A DNA stretch of 64,000 bases, taken from Synechococcus sp. LA31. GTDB lineage: Bacteria; Cyanobacteriota; Cyanobacteriia; PCC-6307; Cyanobiaceae. Positions 42,572 through 51,472 of this stretch are shown here, piece by piece. Below the pieces are notes generated by a model. That model saw nothing but the letters and a program-made list of their open reading frames with translations. It did not search any database and had not been told where the DNA came from. Positions within the stretch are counted from its first letter, which is position 1. Every line of letters starts with the position of its first letter. Location: assembly GCF_018502385.1 (NCBI RefSeq), contig NZ_CP075523.1, positions 124,001 through 188,000 on the forward strand, written 5' to 3'. The translations under genes and the position numbers were made by a program.

Positions 42572-43503
42572 TGCCCGATCAACAGCACCACCACACAGGC
42601 GCCCGCCGCCGTGAGCGCAATCGCCCGGGGCTGCAGCACCACGCCAAACAACCCCAGCAGTTTCAGATCCACCACCGGGCCCAGCACCAGAAAGGCCAGC
42701 AGCGCGCCGGGGGTGATCTGAGATGCAAAGCCCAGGGCGAGAAAAGCATCCACGCTGGAGCACACAGACACCACCACGGCCATCAGCATCAGGCTGAGCA
42801 CCGAGAGCGTGGGGCCGCCCCCCACAGCCAGCAGCCAGGTGCGGGGTAGAAGGGTTTGTACCACCGCAGCCAGGGCACTGCCCAGCACCAGCAGCCCTGC
42901 CAGATCTAAAAATTCCCGGCTGCTGTGGTCCAGCACCGTGGCCAGGCTTGGCTTCTCCGGTTTGGGCGGCGTCGTCGCTGCTGTCGCCGCTCCCACGAGG
43001 CCGGTACGGCGCTCGAGCAGCCCCACTTCAGCCAGGGGCTGGCTTAGGCGGCGCTCCTCTAGCAGGGCAGGCTCCAGTAGCTGCCCCTCGGGCCATTGCT
43101 GCAAGAGGGCTGAAAGAGCAAGTGCCAGCAGCAGGGCAGCAAGCGGGCGAGCGGCCAGCAGCCAAGGCTGATGCGGAAAGGCGGCCCAGGTGCTGGCCAG
43201 CACGATCGGATTGAGCACAGGGGCTGCAAACAAAAAGCCCAGGGCTGAGCCCAGTGGTGCGCCGCTGGCTAGCAGCCGCCTTGCCACAGGCACATTGCCG
43301 CACTCGCAGGCAGGCAGCGCAAAACCCAGGGCGGCTCCGGTGAGCGGTGCCAGCAGGGGTTGGCTGGGTAAACGCTGCAACCAGCCCCCACCCGGTGCGA
43401 TCCAGCGGGCCATGCCTGCGATCAGCACCCCGATCAACAAAAAAGGGAGCGCCTCCAGTAGCAAGCCCTGAAAGATGGCCCAGATGGTGGCCAGCCTGCT
43501 CAA
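42547..43503 (-). CDS. YcgR/YraQ-like permease (DUF318)
   Basis: A 318-residue membrane protein with about eight helices. The family motifs GFALPACECGNVPVARRLL and LGFLFAAPVLNPIVLASTWAAF occur in the first half, and the mirrored VVSVCSSVDAFLALGFASQITPGALLAFLVLGPVVDLK in the second. Cysteine pairs (ACEC, VCSS) may bind metal. Its partner is the YcgQ-like gene directly downstream. The start is a TTG at 43503; an in-frame TGA lies 4 codons upstream. The position beside znuABC/zur supports a zinc-stress role, but I see no Zur box in front of it. Confidence 0.85.
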   Translation of the reverse strand: MSRLATIWAIFQGLLLEALPFLLIGVLIAGMARWIAPGGGWLQRLPSQPLLAPLTGAALGFALPACECGNVPVARRLLASGAPLGSALGFLFAAPVLNPIVLASTWAAFPHQPWLLAARPLAALLLALALSALLQQWPEGQLLEPALLEERRLSQPLAEVGLLERRTGLVGAATAATTPPKPEKPSLATVLDHSSREFLDLAGLLVLGSALAAVVQTLLPRTWLLAVGGGPTLSVLSLMLMAVVVSVCSSVDAFLALGFASQITPGALLAFLVLGPVVDLKLLGLFGVVLQPRAIALTAAGACVVVLLIGQWVNLWLL

Positions 43504-43544
43504 TGCGGATCAGCCACAGCGGATGGCTTGCAATCAGAAGCCCA

Positions 43545-44030
43545 TCATGGCTTCGTGCTCAGGGCTTCTGGCGAGCCGCCGATGGCCAAGGGGGCCGAGG
43601 GTTGGTCGATTGGCGTGGTGGTTGGTGTGTCTTCCTCGATCAGTGAGCTCAGGAGCTCAGGCCGGTTGGATTCGAAGTGGAGGTGAGGCCCGCTGCTCCA
43701 GATGCCGGTGTTGCCGCAGGTGCCGATTTGATCGCCCCGTTTGTACGTGCCGGCGGGCATGGCGGTGTGGAGGTGGCTGTAGCTGGTCTCTAAGCCGTCG
43801 TCGCCCCGTAGTTCAAAGGTGGTGCCATGGGTGCGGCTGTTGCGTACGAAGCCCCGGCCGTCGTGGGCTGCGCGCACCGGGGTGCCAGTGATGCAGGCGA
43901 TGTCGATGGCGGGATGGCCCTCTCTCACTCCCTGGGTGATCACCCCGGGCATGGGGTGGAGCAGCTGCAGGGCAGGAAGAAGCAGGGCAATGGGCAACAG
44001 GCTTACGCGGGATGAACAACCGCGACGCAA
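43545..44030 (-). CDS. M23 (LytM) family peptidase
   Basis: A 161-residue exported protein: signal peptide (VSLLPIALLLPALQLLH) then a zinc peptidase domain with GHPAIDIAC (first His and Asp) and GPHLHFES (HxH). Tyr-Ser-His-Leu-His (YSHLH) is also present. These are the metal ligands and catalytic histidine of LytM/lysostaphin-type endopeptidases that cut peptidoglycan cross-links. It is short, with almost no domain besides the catalytic one, and a Thr/Pro-rich tail. The start is a TTG at 44030. It is followed on the same strand by nothing closer than the YcgR-like gene, 41 bases on. Confidence 0.88.
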   Translation of the reverse strand: MRRGCSSRVSLLPIALLLPALQLLHPMPGVITQGVREGHPAIDIACITGTPVRAAHDGRGFVRNSRTHGTTFELRGDDGLETSYSHLHTAMPAGTYKRGDQIGTCGNTGIWSSGPHLHFESNRPELLSSLIEEDTPTTTPIDQPSAPLAIGGSPEALSTKP

Positions 44031-44124
44031 ATCTGAAGCAGATCTTAAATTGCGACGTGCTGGTCCCGTCTGTTGTCTACGCGACTGGTTGCCGCCTTCT
44101 GGTTGTGGCGTTAGGGGCGCGCCT

Positions 44125-44523
44125 TCAGTGGGGCTTGTGGTCGGTTGGATGCTCGGCGCAGGGCATCCACAAGGAGCCCATGGCGTGCACGCCCTCGCAA
44201 CCGAGTTCCCGTGCTTTGTCGAGAGCTACCTGTTTGCTGGGGTAGGCCATCAACTGTTCCTGGGCGGCTCTGCTGCTGTGGTGTTGATGCGCGCTGCCCG
44301 GGCTGAGCGACCAGATGCCCATGGCATTGAAGCCGGCCACCACGACGCCCATGCCCACGACGCAGGCGTTGACGACGCCCATGCCTACAACTCCAAGGCT
44401 GAGCACCCCCATGGGTACAACCCCGATGCTCACCACTCCCATGGGCACAACCCCAATGGAGATGATCCCTAGTGGGGCGATCCCGAAGGCAACCAGTTTG
44501 GGTGGTTCACCGCAGCTGCTCAT
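44125..44523 (-). CDS. Hydrophobic pentapeptide-repeat protein with C-terminal DUF3721
   Basis: A 132-residue protein. Residues 13-72 are twelve consecutive five-residue units of the form [M/I/L]-G-V-V-[P/S] (for example IGVVP, MGVVS), with no charged residue. Residues about 85-132 carry a DUF3721-like domain: SKQVALDKARELGCEGVHAMG then WMPCAEH. The repeat could form a beta helix of the pentapeptide-repeat kind, with Gly replacing the small A residue, or a membrane-embedded hairpin; the fold is unknown. It lies 9 bases after a second, secreted DUF3721 gene on the same strand. Confidence 0.8.
   Translation of the reverse strand: MSSCGEPPKLVAFGIAPLGIISIGVVPMGVVSIGVVPMGVLSLGVVGMGVVNACVVGMGVVVAGFNAMGIWSLSPGSAHQHHSSRAAQEQLMAYPSKQVALDKARELGCEGVHAMGSLWMPCAEHPTDHKPH
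44308..44487 (-). repeat. 15-bp tandem repeat block encoding xGVVx units
   Basis: Twelve in-frame 15-base units encode residues 13-72 of the DUF3721 repeat protein. The middle units are near-identical at DNA level (the plus strand shows CCCATGGGTACAACC and CCCATGGGCACAACC alternating with CCGATGCTCACCACT), which points to recent unit duplication, while the outer units have diverged. Confidence 0.8.
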
Positions 44524-44532
44524 CGTGTTGGC

Positions 44533-44787
44533 TCAGTGATGGTTGTTGGCTGAAGGGCTGGTCTGGCTGTGTTGGGCGCAGGGCATCCATTGGTTGCCCA
44601 TCGGATGGGCGCCGGTGCAGTTGAAGTGCTTTTTGGCTGCCTCTTCTGCTTCTGCCTGGGTGGCGTACAGCGCGGGGACGCCACCGGTGTTGGCATGAAC
44701 CGCGGCGCCCTGTAGCTGGAGGCCTGTCGCCAGGCCGATCGCGCTCAGTAGCTGGGGCAGCTTGCGGGTTGTCTGAGCTTGGGGCAT
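44533..44787 (-). CDS. Secreted DUF3721 protein
   Basis: An 84-residue protein with a signal peptide (LLSAIGLATGLQLQGAAVHA, cleaved near residue 32) followed by a single DUF3721 domain: ATQAEAEEAAKKHFNCTGAH then MGNQWMPCAQH. Two cysteines flank the GAHPMG-WMPC core, and His residues follow at the C-terminus, a pattern that could bind metal. The function of DUF3721 is unknown. First gene of a two-gene set with the repeat-DUF3721 gene. It is divergent from the merR gene, 141 bases away. Confidence 0.82.
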   Translation of the reverse strand: MPQAQTTRKLPQLLSAIGLATGLQLQGAAVHANTGGVPALYATQAEAEEAAKKHFNCTGAHPMGNQWMPCAQHSQTSPSANNHH

Positions 44788-44928
44788 GGCCTAGCCGAAG
44801 CGGGCAGAGGCGCAAGGTAGTGCAAGTCTCTGGCTGGGTGGACTTAGTGGAGGGTTGATGTCGTCAGATCGGCATACGGGCTTGCTCCTTAGGGTTGCAG
44901 CAGATTCCTGTATCTGGAGGGTTGTTGC

Positions 44929-45348
44929 ATGGAGGTTCCGGCTCTGCGGATCGGGCAGGTTGCCCAGGCCAGTGGCTTGCCCGTGAAGACCGTGCGCTTC
45001 TACAGCGATGAAGGGCTGATTCATGCCGCTGGCCGCTCTCAAGGTGGCTATCGCCTCTTCGATCCCGAGGTGGTAGCTGAGTTGAGCCTGATTCGTGCGC
45101 TTCGCACCATGGATGTGCCGCTGCCTGAGCTCAAGCGCATCCTCGATGTTCGCCGGGAAGGTCAGTGCAACTGCAGCGCTCTGAAAAGCAGCATCCAGAC
45201 CCGCATTCAATCGATCGATCAGCGCCTGACGGAGTTGGTTGCGATGAAAGCTGAGCTGGTGCAGTTGTTGCGTTCCTGGCAGGAGTGCGGCGGTCTGAAG
45301 CCCAACGAAGGCTCAGCCCAGGTCCGCTCGCTCAAACCACTCCGGTAG
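44929..45348 (+). CDS. MerR-family metal-type transcriptional regulator
   Basis: A 139-residue regulator: winged helix RIGQVAQASGLPVKTVRFYS then DEGLIHAAGRSQGGYRLFD, followed by a long dimerisation helix. Cysteines in GQCNCSALK and WQECGG sit at the two positions where ZntR/CueR-like proteins hold metal ligands, so a metal signal is likely. The neighbours are the divergent DUF3721 pair, the obvious candidate target. The last 36 bases overlap the convergent pterin-synthase-like gene. Confidence 0.88.
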   Translation: MEVPALRIGQVAQASGLPVKTVRFYSDEGLIHAAGRSQGGYRLFDPEVVAELSLIRALRTMDVPLPELKRILDVRREGQCNCSALKSSIQTRIQSIDQRLTELVAMKAELVQLLRSWQECGGLKPNEGSAQVRSLKPLR

Positions 45349-45786
45349 AGCCTCAAAGCAGGCGGCATTCTTCTCATTTTCGCGGGCTTCTACCTTCCAG
45401 CAGCAGCTGCGCCCGTTGTCGCGCTCCTCGAGAAGCTCGTTCGCCCAGGTCCACACCAGCTGCGCACTCGCTTCCATTCCCACGTTGTCCATCACCCGTA
45501 GATCAAGGGCGCCCTGCGCATGCAGCGACTGCCACTGAGCGAGCAGCGGGTCGTCGGCATTGACCAGAAACGTGTGGTCAAATTGCTGCGTGAGCTGCGT
45601 TTGCAGGCTGCTCAGGCTTGAGAAATCCACCACGAAGCCGTGCTGATCGAGCTGCGTGGCCCGGAACCAGCAGGTGAAACTACGGCTGTAGCCGTGCACG
45701 AAGCGGCAATGGCCTGGATGGCGCCACTGCCGGTGGCAGCAGGGGAAGCCGCTGAACGTCTTCGTGCAGGTGAAGGCGGCGCTCAT
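45313..45786 (-). CDS. 6-pyruvoyl-tetrahydropterin synthase / QueD family protein
   Basis: A 157-residue T-fold enzyme. The zinc-binding set is seen in HPGHCRFVHGYS (two His) plus an upstream His in CCHRQWRHPG. The catalytic Cys/His/Asp candidates are FPCCHRQWRH and QFDHTFLVN, with VVDFSSL and the C-terminal KVEARENEKNAACF (Glu anchoring the pterin). Family members make 6-pyruvoyl-tetrahydropterin or 6-carboxy-tetrahydropterin (queuosine pathway). The variant histidine spacing leaves the exact reaction open. Divergent from hisIE by 49 bases. Confidence 0.82.
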   Translation of the reverse strand: MSAAFTCTKTFSGFPCCHRQWRHPGHCRFVHGYSRSFTCWFRATQLDQHGFVVDFSSLSSLQTQLTQQFDHTFLVNADDPLLAQWQSLHAQGALDLRVMDNVGMEASAQLVWTWANELLEERDNGRSCCWKVEARENEKNAACFEALPEWFERADLG

Positions 45787-45835
45787 TCCCGGGGCCTGAC
45801 GGTGGTGATTCGGTGTTGCGGGAGGATCAGACCAG

Positions 45836-46531
45836 ATGGTTGGCCACTCCTTGCAGGCATCATTTCAGCTCCCTGATCCGGCCCTGATCGACTCCCTTCG
45901 ATTTAATGAGGCCGGCTTGATTCCTGCTGTGGCTCAGGACTGGCTGGACGGAGCGGTGTTGATGGTGGCCTGGATGAACCGCGAGGCGATCGAGCACACC
46001 CTGGCCACCGGGGAGGTGCATTACTGGAGCCGCTCTCGCCAGGAGCTCTGGCACAAAGGCGCCACCAGCGGCCACACGCAAACCCTGCGGGATCTCCGCT
46101 ACGACTGTGATGCCGACGTGCTCCTGCTCACGATCGAGCAGAGCGGTGATGTGGCTTGCCACACCGGTGCGCGCAGCTGTTTCTTTGACAACGGACCGGC
46201 AGCCACGGCCGGTGGCAGCGCGGCAGCTCCGCCACCGGCGGATGTGTGCACCGAGCTGATGCGGGTGATCGAGGGCCGCCGTGATCGGCCTGAACCTGGC
46301 AGTTACACCAACAAGCTGCTGGAGGGGGGCGACAACCGCATCCTCAAGAAGATCGGCGAGGAGAGCGCCGAATTTGTGATGGCCTGCAAAGACAACAACG
46401 CCGCTGAGATCGCTGGAGAAGCGGCCGACATCCTGTTTCATCTGCAGGTGGCCCTGGCACATCACGGCGTCAGCTGGCGAGAGGTGCAGCAGGTGCTCGC
46501 CCAGAGGCGCGGAGCCCCAAGGCGCGAGTGA
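45836..46531 (+). CDS. hisIE: Bifunctional phosphoribosyl-AMP cyclohydrolase / phosphoribosyl-ATP pyrophosphatase
   Basis: Catalyses steps 2 and 3 of histidine synthesis. Residues about 15-120 are the cyclohydrolase (HisI): [43 protein letters not shown] and the zinc Cys in CHTGARSCF. An Ala/Pro linker leads to the pyrophosphohydrolase (HisE, residues about 135-225) with [20 protein letters not shown] and [10 protein letters not shown]. Length 231 aa, normal for the fusion. Convergent with the adaptor gene downstream, 6 bases between the stops. Confidence 0.96.
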   Translation: MVGHSLQASFQLPDPALIDSLRFNEAGLIPAVAQDWLDGAVLMVAWMNREAIEHTLATGEVHYWSRSRQELWHKGATSGHTQTLRDLRYDCDADVLLLTIEQSGDVACHTGARSCFFDNGPAATAGGSAAAPPPADVCTELMRVIEGRRDRPEPGSYTNKLLEGGDNRILKKIGEESAEFVMACKDNNAAEIAGEAADILFHLQVALAHHGVSWREVQQVLAQRRGAPRRE

Positions 46532-46537
46532 GTGGCC

Positions 46538-47656
46538 TCAGGGCTTGAGCTGCACTGGGCTGCCATGCCGCAGGCCCATGCTGCCGCTGAGGATCACCCG
46601 GTTGTTGCTGCTCAGGCCGCTCAGCACCGGGTAGAGCTCCCCCTGCAGAGGGCCGAGGTTCACTGGTTTCTGTAGGGCTAGCAGGGTTCCCTTGGGTAGG
46701 CGGCGTAGGGAGGCGAGATCCGCTTTGCCTGGATCACGCTCGAGGTCGCTGAGGGTGCCCACCACAAACACAAAGCTTTGACCGAAGCTGCGGGTCACCG
46801 CTGAAAACGGCACCGCCAGCTGCCGGTCTGCACCCAGGATCACGCGGGTGCGGAGCCGCTGGCCGTTGCGCAGCAGGCCTCGGGGGTTCTCGATCGTGGC
46901 CTTGGCTAAAAGGGTCTGGCTGGTGTTGTTCACACCGGGGTCGATCAGGTTGATGCGCCCTTCGGCCAGAGGGCGTGGGTTGATGCCATCGAGCAGTTGC
47001 ACCCGCTGGCCCCGCGCCACAGCATTGGCCTGGTTGGCAGGCACATCGATACGGGCCTGCAGCTGGTTGTTGCGGATGATGCGACTGAAGGGCGTGCCGG
47101 CTTGCACCACATCCCCCGCCTTGATGGTGACATCCGCCATTACCCCACTGATCGGGGCGCGTACATCCTTGTAAGCCAGGTCGGCCTGTTTCGAGCGCAG
47201 AGCTTCTTGGGAGCCGATGGCCTTGGCGCGCACTTCATCGCGCTGCAGCGCCGTGGCCGCTCCCTGGCTTACCAGCCCCTTGAAGCGCTGATAGGAAATG
47301 GCATCGGTTTCGGCCGCGGCCTTGAGGGCCGCCACATCAGCCAGCAGCTGGGTTTGATCAAGCACCACCAGCAGCTGCCCAGCACTGACGGGCTCGCCTC
47401 CCTGCACCAACACCCGCTGCACGCGGCCGCCCGCCTGGGACGCCAGTTCGATCTCCGTGGTGGCCTCCAACGTGCTGACAGTGTCGAGGCTGCGCACAAA
47501 GGCTTCCTGGCGTGGCTGCTCCGCCAGCACACGCATTGGTGGGCGGGCAGCACGGGGCCTGTTGCAGCCGCTGAGCCCCAGTGCTGCAGCGGCAACGGTG
47601 GCAGCGATCACCAGCTTCAGGCTGCTCTGCATCACCATGACCTTCGGTTCAGCCAT
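46538..47656 (-). CDS. RND efflux periplasmic adaptor (membrane-fusion) lipoprotein
   Basis: A 372-residue HlyD/AcrA-type adaptor. ATG 47656 gives [10 protein letters not shown], a hydrophobic signal and lipobox LGLSGC. Then come the split lipoyl domain ([29 protein letters not shown] and [24 protein letters not shown]), a short alpha-hairpin and beta-barrel domains. It bridges the RND pump to an outer-membrane channel. It overlaps the pump stop by 8 bases. The outer-membrane protein is not in the window. Confidence 0.93.
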   Translation of the reverse strand: MAEPKVMVMQSSLKLVIAATVAAAALGLSGCNRPRAARPPMRVLAEQPRQEAFVRSLDTVSTLEATTEIELASQAGGRVQRVLVQGGEPVSAGQLLVVLDQTQLLADVAALKAAAETDAISYQRFKGLVSQGAATALQRDEVRAKAIGSQEALRSKQADLAYKDVRAPISGVMADVTIKAGDVVQAGTPFSRIIRNNQLQARIDVPANQANAVARGQRVQLLDGINPRPLAEGRINLIDPGVNNTSQTLLAKATIENPRGLLRNGQRLRTRVILGADRQLAVPFSAVTRSFGQSFVFVVGTLSDLERDPGKADLASLRRLPKGTLLALQKPVNLGPLQGELYPVLSGLSSNNRVILSGSMGLRHGSPVQLKP

Positions 47657-50600
47657 GCTGGCCTCCATGCACCTGCCGATGGGGCCGTGCAAGCTCCCAG
47701 CCCTTGATCAGCCTGTACACCCCCGGCACCACAAATAGGCTTAAGCCCGTGGCCACCAGCAGCCCCGAGAACACCACGGTGCCGATGCTGATGCGGCTGC
47801 TGGCGCTCGAGCCCGTGGCCAGCAGCAGTGGCAGGAAGCCAGCCAGCGAAGAGATTGCCGTGAGCAGGATCGGCCGTAGCCGGCTTGTGGCCGCGTCTCG
47901 GATCGCCGCATCCAGCTCCAGGCCTTCCCGCAGGCGCTGATTGGCGAATTCCACGATCAAGATGCCGTTTTTGGCGGCCAGGGCCACCAGCACCAGCAGC
48001 CCCATCTGCCCATAGACATCAAGGGGGAGCCCGCGCACGATCAGGCCACCGACAGCTCCTAGTAGGGCCAGGGGCACGGTGATCAGGATGATCAGCGGGT
48101 CGAGCAGGTTTTCGTAAAGAGCTCCCAGCAGCAGACCCATCACCACCACCGCCAGCACGAAGGCGCGAATGCTGCCGCCGCCGGCCTCACGCTCTTCACG
48201 GGCCAGGCCTGCCCACTCCAGCTCCACGTTGGTATTGCCCTGCTGGCGCTGGATTTGTTCAAGAGCGGCCATGGCCTGACCGGTACTCACCCCTGATGCG
48301 GGTACGGCTCGGATCGAAATCGAGCGCACCAAGCGGGTGTGGTTGATGGCACTGGGTCCGGTGGACGGCACCACCTGCACCAGTTGGCCGATGGGAATGA
48401 GTTGTCCGTTGCGGTTGCGCACCTGGAGGGCGAGCACGTCATTCGCATCCCGGCGCCCCTCGCCCTCCAGCTGCACGATCACCCGCCGCACCTGGTCGCC
48501 TTCGAAGCTGTCGTTCACGTAGGTGCTGCCGAAGCTGGCCTGCAAGGTGGCGACCAGCTCATCGAGCTCCACCCCCAGGGAAGCCAGCTGCAGCCGATCG
48601 GGCTCCAGGCGCAGCACGGGGGAATCTGCATTGAAGCGAGTGGAGACACGGCTGAACCGCCCGCTGGCATTGGCCGACTGGATGAAGGTCTGCGCCTGCT
48701 GGGCGAATTGCTGAATGCTGAGCTGACCATTGCTGGTGTCCAGCAGCTCCACCTCGAGCCCACCTTCGCTGCTGAACCCGCGCACGGTGGGGGCTTCGCT
48801 CAGCATCACCACCGCCCCTTGCACGCGCTGCATCAGTTGGCGGTTGAGTCGCTCAGCCACCGCCGAGGTGGAGCTGTTGCCCTCACCCCGATTGCCGATC
48901 CCGTGCAGCCTCACAAAAAAGATTCCTTTATTAGGGCTGCTGTCTCCGAAGGAGCGGCCGGCGTAGAAGTTTGCGCTTCGCAGGGCCGGTTCCTGCGCCA
49001 GGGTGCTGCGAACTTCTTCCATCACCGCCTGGGTGCGTTGGAGGGATGAGCCGTCTGGCAGCACCACCACGCCCCGCAGCTGACCGTTGTCCTCTTGGGG
49101 AATGAAGGCGCTGGGGCGCAGGCTTAACCCAGCAGCGGTGAGCACCAGGCCTAAGGCCAGGGCGATCAACACGCGACCGCGGTGATGAAGGCTCCGGTCA
49201 AGCCAGCGGCCGTAGGGCTGCTCCATCGATTCCAGCCAGCGGCGTGGCGGATCGATCCAGCGCAGCAGCCAGGCAGGCTCCTTCTGCTCTGCGTGCAGGA
49301 TGCGGCTGGCCGCCACCGGCGTGAAACTGATGGCGTTAAGCGTTGACACCACAATTGCGGCCCCGATGCTGATGGCGATCGGGGCATAGAGCCGGCCCAC
49401 GCTGCCCTCCATGCCCAGCACCGGCAGAAACACCACAAGCAGCACCAGTGAGGTGGCCACCACGGCTCCACCCAGCTCGGCCATGGCCTCCCGGGCCGCT
49501 GCTCGTGGTGAGGCGCCCCGCTCAAGGCGCCGTCCGATGTCTTCGCTCACCACGATGGCGTCGTCCACCACCAGGCCTGAGGCCAGCACCATGCCGAACA
49601 GGCTGAGGGTGTTGATTGAGGTGCCGCTGAGGTTGATCAACGTGATCGAGCCCAGCAGCGATACCGGCACGGCCAGGGCGCTGATCAAGGCCAGGCGGCT
49701 ATTGCCCAGGCCCAGCAGTAGGGCCAGAAACACCAGCAGCACTGCATCGCGCAGGCTGCCAGCCGCCTCGCCGATGCTCTGGCGCACCGTGTCGGCTTCG
49801 TTGACGATCAGCTGCAGCTCCACCCCTGGTGGAAAGCGGGGCTCCAGGTCAGCCAAGGCCCGCTCCACCGCCTCGCTCACCGTGAGCGCATTGCTGCCAT
49901 CACGCTGGAACACCCCCAGGGCCACTGTGGGATCGCCTTTGAGGTTCCTGGCGACGCTGCCGTAGTTCTCGCTTCCCAGGGACACCCGGCCGATATCGCT
50001 CAGCAGCACCACGCCGCCGTCGGGCCCTTTGCCCACCACCAGCTGCTTCAGCTCCTCGGGGCTGCGCAGCCTCCCTTCCATTTGGAGGGGCAGGGTGGTG
50101 GCCTGACCGGTTGGAACCGGGGCATCTCCCACCTGGCCGAGGGCTGCCAGCACGTTCTGGCCTTCAAGGGCACGGCGAACGTCGTTGATCGTGAGCTCAC
50201 GCTCCAGCAGGGCTGCCGGATTCAGCCAGAGGCGGAAGGCCAGGGGGCTGCCGCCGAACAACGTCACATTGCCTACGCCATCCACCCGCTGTAGGCGCTC
50301 CTTCACCACCTGATTCACCCAGCCGCTGAGAAAGAGCTCGCTGTAGCGGCCGTTCTCGGCGCTGAAGCTCAGCACCATCAAGAGATCGTCGGAGCTGCGA
50401 CGCACCTGCACCCCGAGCCGTGCCACCTGAGCCGGCAGCTGGCGCAGCACCTGGCTCACCTCGTTCTGAGCATTCACCTGATTGAGCTCAGGGGCGCCGC
50501 CGCGGAAGCTGAGGTTGATGCTGCTGCCGTTGGCGGTGCTGGTGGAGCGGATGCTGTCGAGCCGCTCGAGGCCATTGAGCTGGCGCTCCAGCAGAGCGGT

Positions 50601-50804
50601 GACGCCCTGCTCCACCACTTCCGGGCTACCACCGGGGTAGGTGCTGCTCACGCTCACCCGCCCCGGTGCGATGGCCGGCAGGTTTTCCACCTGCAGCGAC
50701 AGCAGGCTCAGGCCCCCCATTAGGAGCAGCAGGGCAGTGAGCACCAGGCTCAACACCGGCCGGCGCAGGAACAGATCGGAGATGGTGCGCTTGGGCTGGC
50801 TCAT
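47649..50804 (-). CDS. RND multidrug efflux pump, HAE1 family
   Basis: A 1051-residue proton-driven inner-membrane pump with twelve helices. The proton-relay Asp pair lies in [19 protein letters not shown] (helix 4), and the tandem porter domains include [18 protein letters not shown] near the N-terminus and [20 protein letters not shown] near the C-terminus. The AcrB-type [12 protein letters not shown] motif is intact. ATG 50804 gives [19 protein letters not shown]. It overlaps the metzincin gene upstream by 4 bases and the adaptor downstream by 8, so all are translationally coupled. The substrate is unknown. Confidence 0.94.
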   Translation of the reverse strand: MSQPKRTISDLFLRRPVLSLVLTALLLLMGGLSLLSLQVENLPAIAPGRVSVSSTYPGGSPEVVEQGVTALLERQLNGLERLDSIRSTSTANGSSINLSFRGGAPELNQVNAQNEVSQVLRQLPAQVARLGVQVRRSSDDLLMVLSFSAENGRYSELFLSGWVNQVVKERLQRVDGVGNVTLFGGSPLAFRLWLNPAALLERELTINDVRRALEGQNVLAALGQVGDAPVPTGQATTLPLQMEGRLRSPEELKQLVVGKGPDGGVVLLSDIGRVSLGSENYGSVARNLKGDPTVALGVFQRDGSNALTVSEAVERALADLEPRFPPGVELQLIVNEADTVRQSIGEAAGSLRDAVLLVFLALLLGLGNSRLALISALAVPVSLLGSITLINLSGTSINTLSLFGMVLASGLVVDDAIVVSEDIGRRLERGASPRAAAREAMAELGGAVVATSLVLLVVFLPVLGMEGSVGRLYAPIAISIGAAIVVSTLNAISFTPVAASRILHAEQKEPAWLLRWIDPPRRWLESMEQPYGRWLDRSLHHRGRVLIALALGLVLTAAGLSLRPSAFIPQEDNGQLRGVVVLPDGSSLQRTQAVMEEVRSTLAQEPALRSANFYAGRSFGDSSPNKGIFFVRLHGIGNRGEGNSSTSAVAERLNRQLMQRVQGAVVMLSEAPTVRGFSSEGGLEVELLDTSNGQLSIQQFAQQAQTFIQSANASGRFSRVSTRFNADSPVLRLEPDRLQLASLGVELDELVATLQASFGSTYVNDSFEGDQVRRVIVQLEGEGRRDANDVLALQVRNRNGQLIPIGQLVQVVPSTGPSAINHTRLVRSISIRAVPASGVSTGQAMAALEQIQRQQGNTNVELEWAGLAREEREAGGGSIRAFVLAVVVMGLLLGALYENLLDPLIILITVPLALLGAVGGLIVRGLPLDVYGQMGLLVLVALAAKNGILIVEFANQRLREGLELDAAIRDAATSRLRPILLTAISSLAGFLPLLLATGSSASSRISIGTVVFSGLLVATGLSLFVVPGVYRLIKGWELARPHRQVHGGQHG

Positions 50805-51472
50805 GGCCTTGCCGGCTGGGTCAGCCCCGGTTGCTGCTGCAGCCATTGAAGGGTGCGCAGGTCACGATCCGTGAGTTGAAGAATGGGTTTGCCTCCCGGG
50901 ATTGCTGCCATCACATCGCCGGCCTGGTCGCTGTGTCCCCAAAGGCCAAAGGCATGGCCGAGTTCATGCAGAGCTGTGGCCTGAATCGCTGGCTGGGCCT
51001 GGCCCGGGCTGATCATCACGGTCACCTTTGGCTCCAGTTGCCAGCGTCCCTGGCGCTGCACCTCCAATAACTGCAGCTCAGCCCGGCCATGGCTGGCGCG
51101 GTTGTTGCGCAGGGGAGGGCGTCTGCGTTCCAACAGCACTTGGGCTTGCTCTGGTTGGTCCACCAACGTGATGGCTAGGTGCTGCTGCCAGGTGTTGAGG
51201 GCATCGATTACGGCCTGATGCCAGCGCTGCTCCCAGATTCCCGTGGGCCCGCTCGTGTAAGTGGGCTCCACCCACACGCACCAGTGCTGCTGGATCGGCC
51301 AGCCCGCCGGGGTGGCTTTTAGGCGGTGGCGGTAGTCGGCTGGATCAGACGCTGCTCGTACGGCGGCGATGGGTGGAGTGGGGTCTGGGGATGTCCATGG
51401 CCGGATATCCGTGGATCTCCCGCATGGGACAGCTAATGGTGGTGGTAACTCCACCGCTCTCTCAGGCAGCAA
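50801..51472 (-). CDS. Matrixin-like zinc metalloprotease (metzincin)
   Basis: A 223-residue protein whose C-terminal half has the metzincin signature [12 protein letters not shown] (His169, Glu170, His173, His179) followed by the Met-turn region QAGDVMAA. Upstream, [20 protein letters not shown] is a conserved matrixin-type helix. No signal peptide is evident. The start is unsure: TTG 51472 or GTG 51454, and residues 1-30 look non-native because they include a palindromic repeat. It overlaps the RND pump gene by 4 bases, so a function connected to the pump or envelope is inferred. Confidence 0.8.
   Translation of the reverse strand: MLPERAVELPPPLAVPCGRSTDIRPWTSPDPTPPIAAVRAASDPADYRHRLKATPAGWPIQQHWCVWVEPTYTSGPTGIWEQRWHQAVIDALNTWQQHLAITLVDQPEQAQVLLERRRPPLRNNRASHGRAELQLLEVQRQGRWQLEPKVTVMISPGQAQPAIQATALHELGHAFGLWGHSDQAGDVMAAIPGGKPILQLTDRDLRTLQWLQQQPGLTQPARP
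51403..51432. repeat. Palindromic dispersed repeat, copy 2
   Basis: Matches 418-447 at 25 of 30 bases (GGATATCC..TGGAT.TCCCG....GGACAG). It lies inside the doubtful N-terminal part of the metzincin frame, which hints that the true protein start is further downstream. Confidence 0.35.

Noticed and set aside
43504-43544. Zur box before the YcgR-like gene
   Set aside because: No TGATAAnnnTTATCA-like palindrome could be found in the gap.
44308-44487. CRISPR-like array
   Set aside because: The 15-bp units are in-frame codons without spacers, inside a coding sequence.
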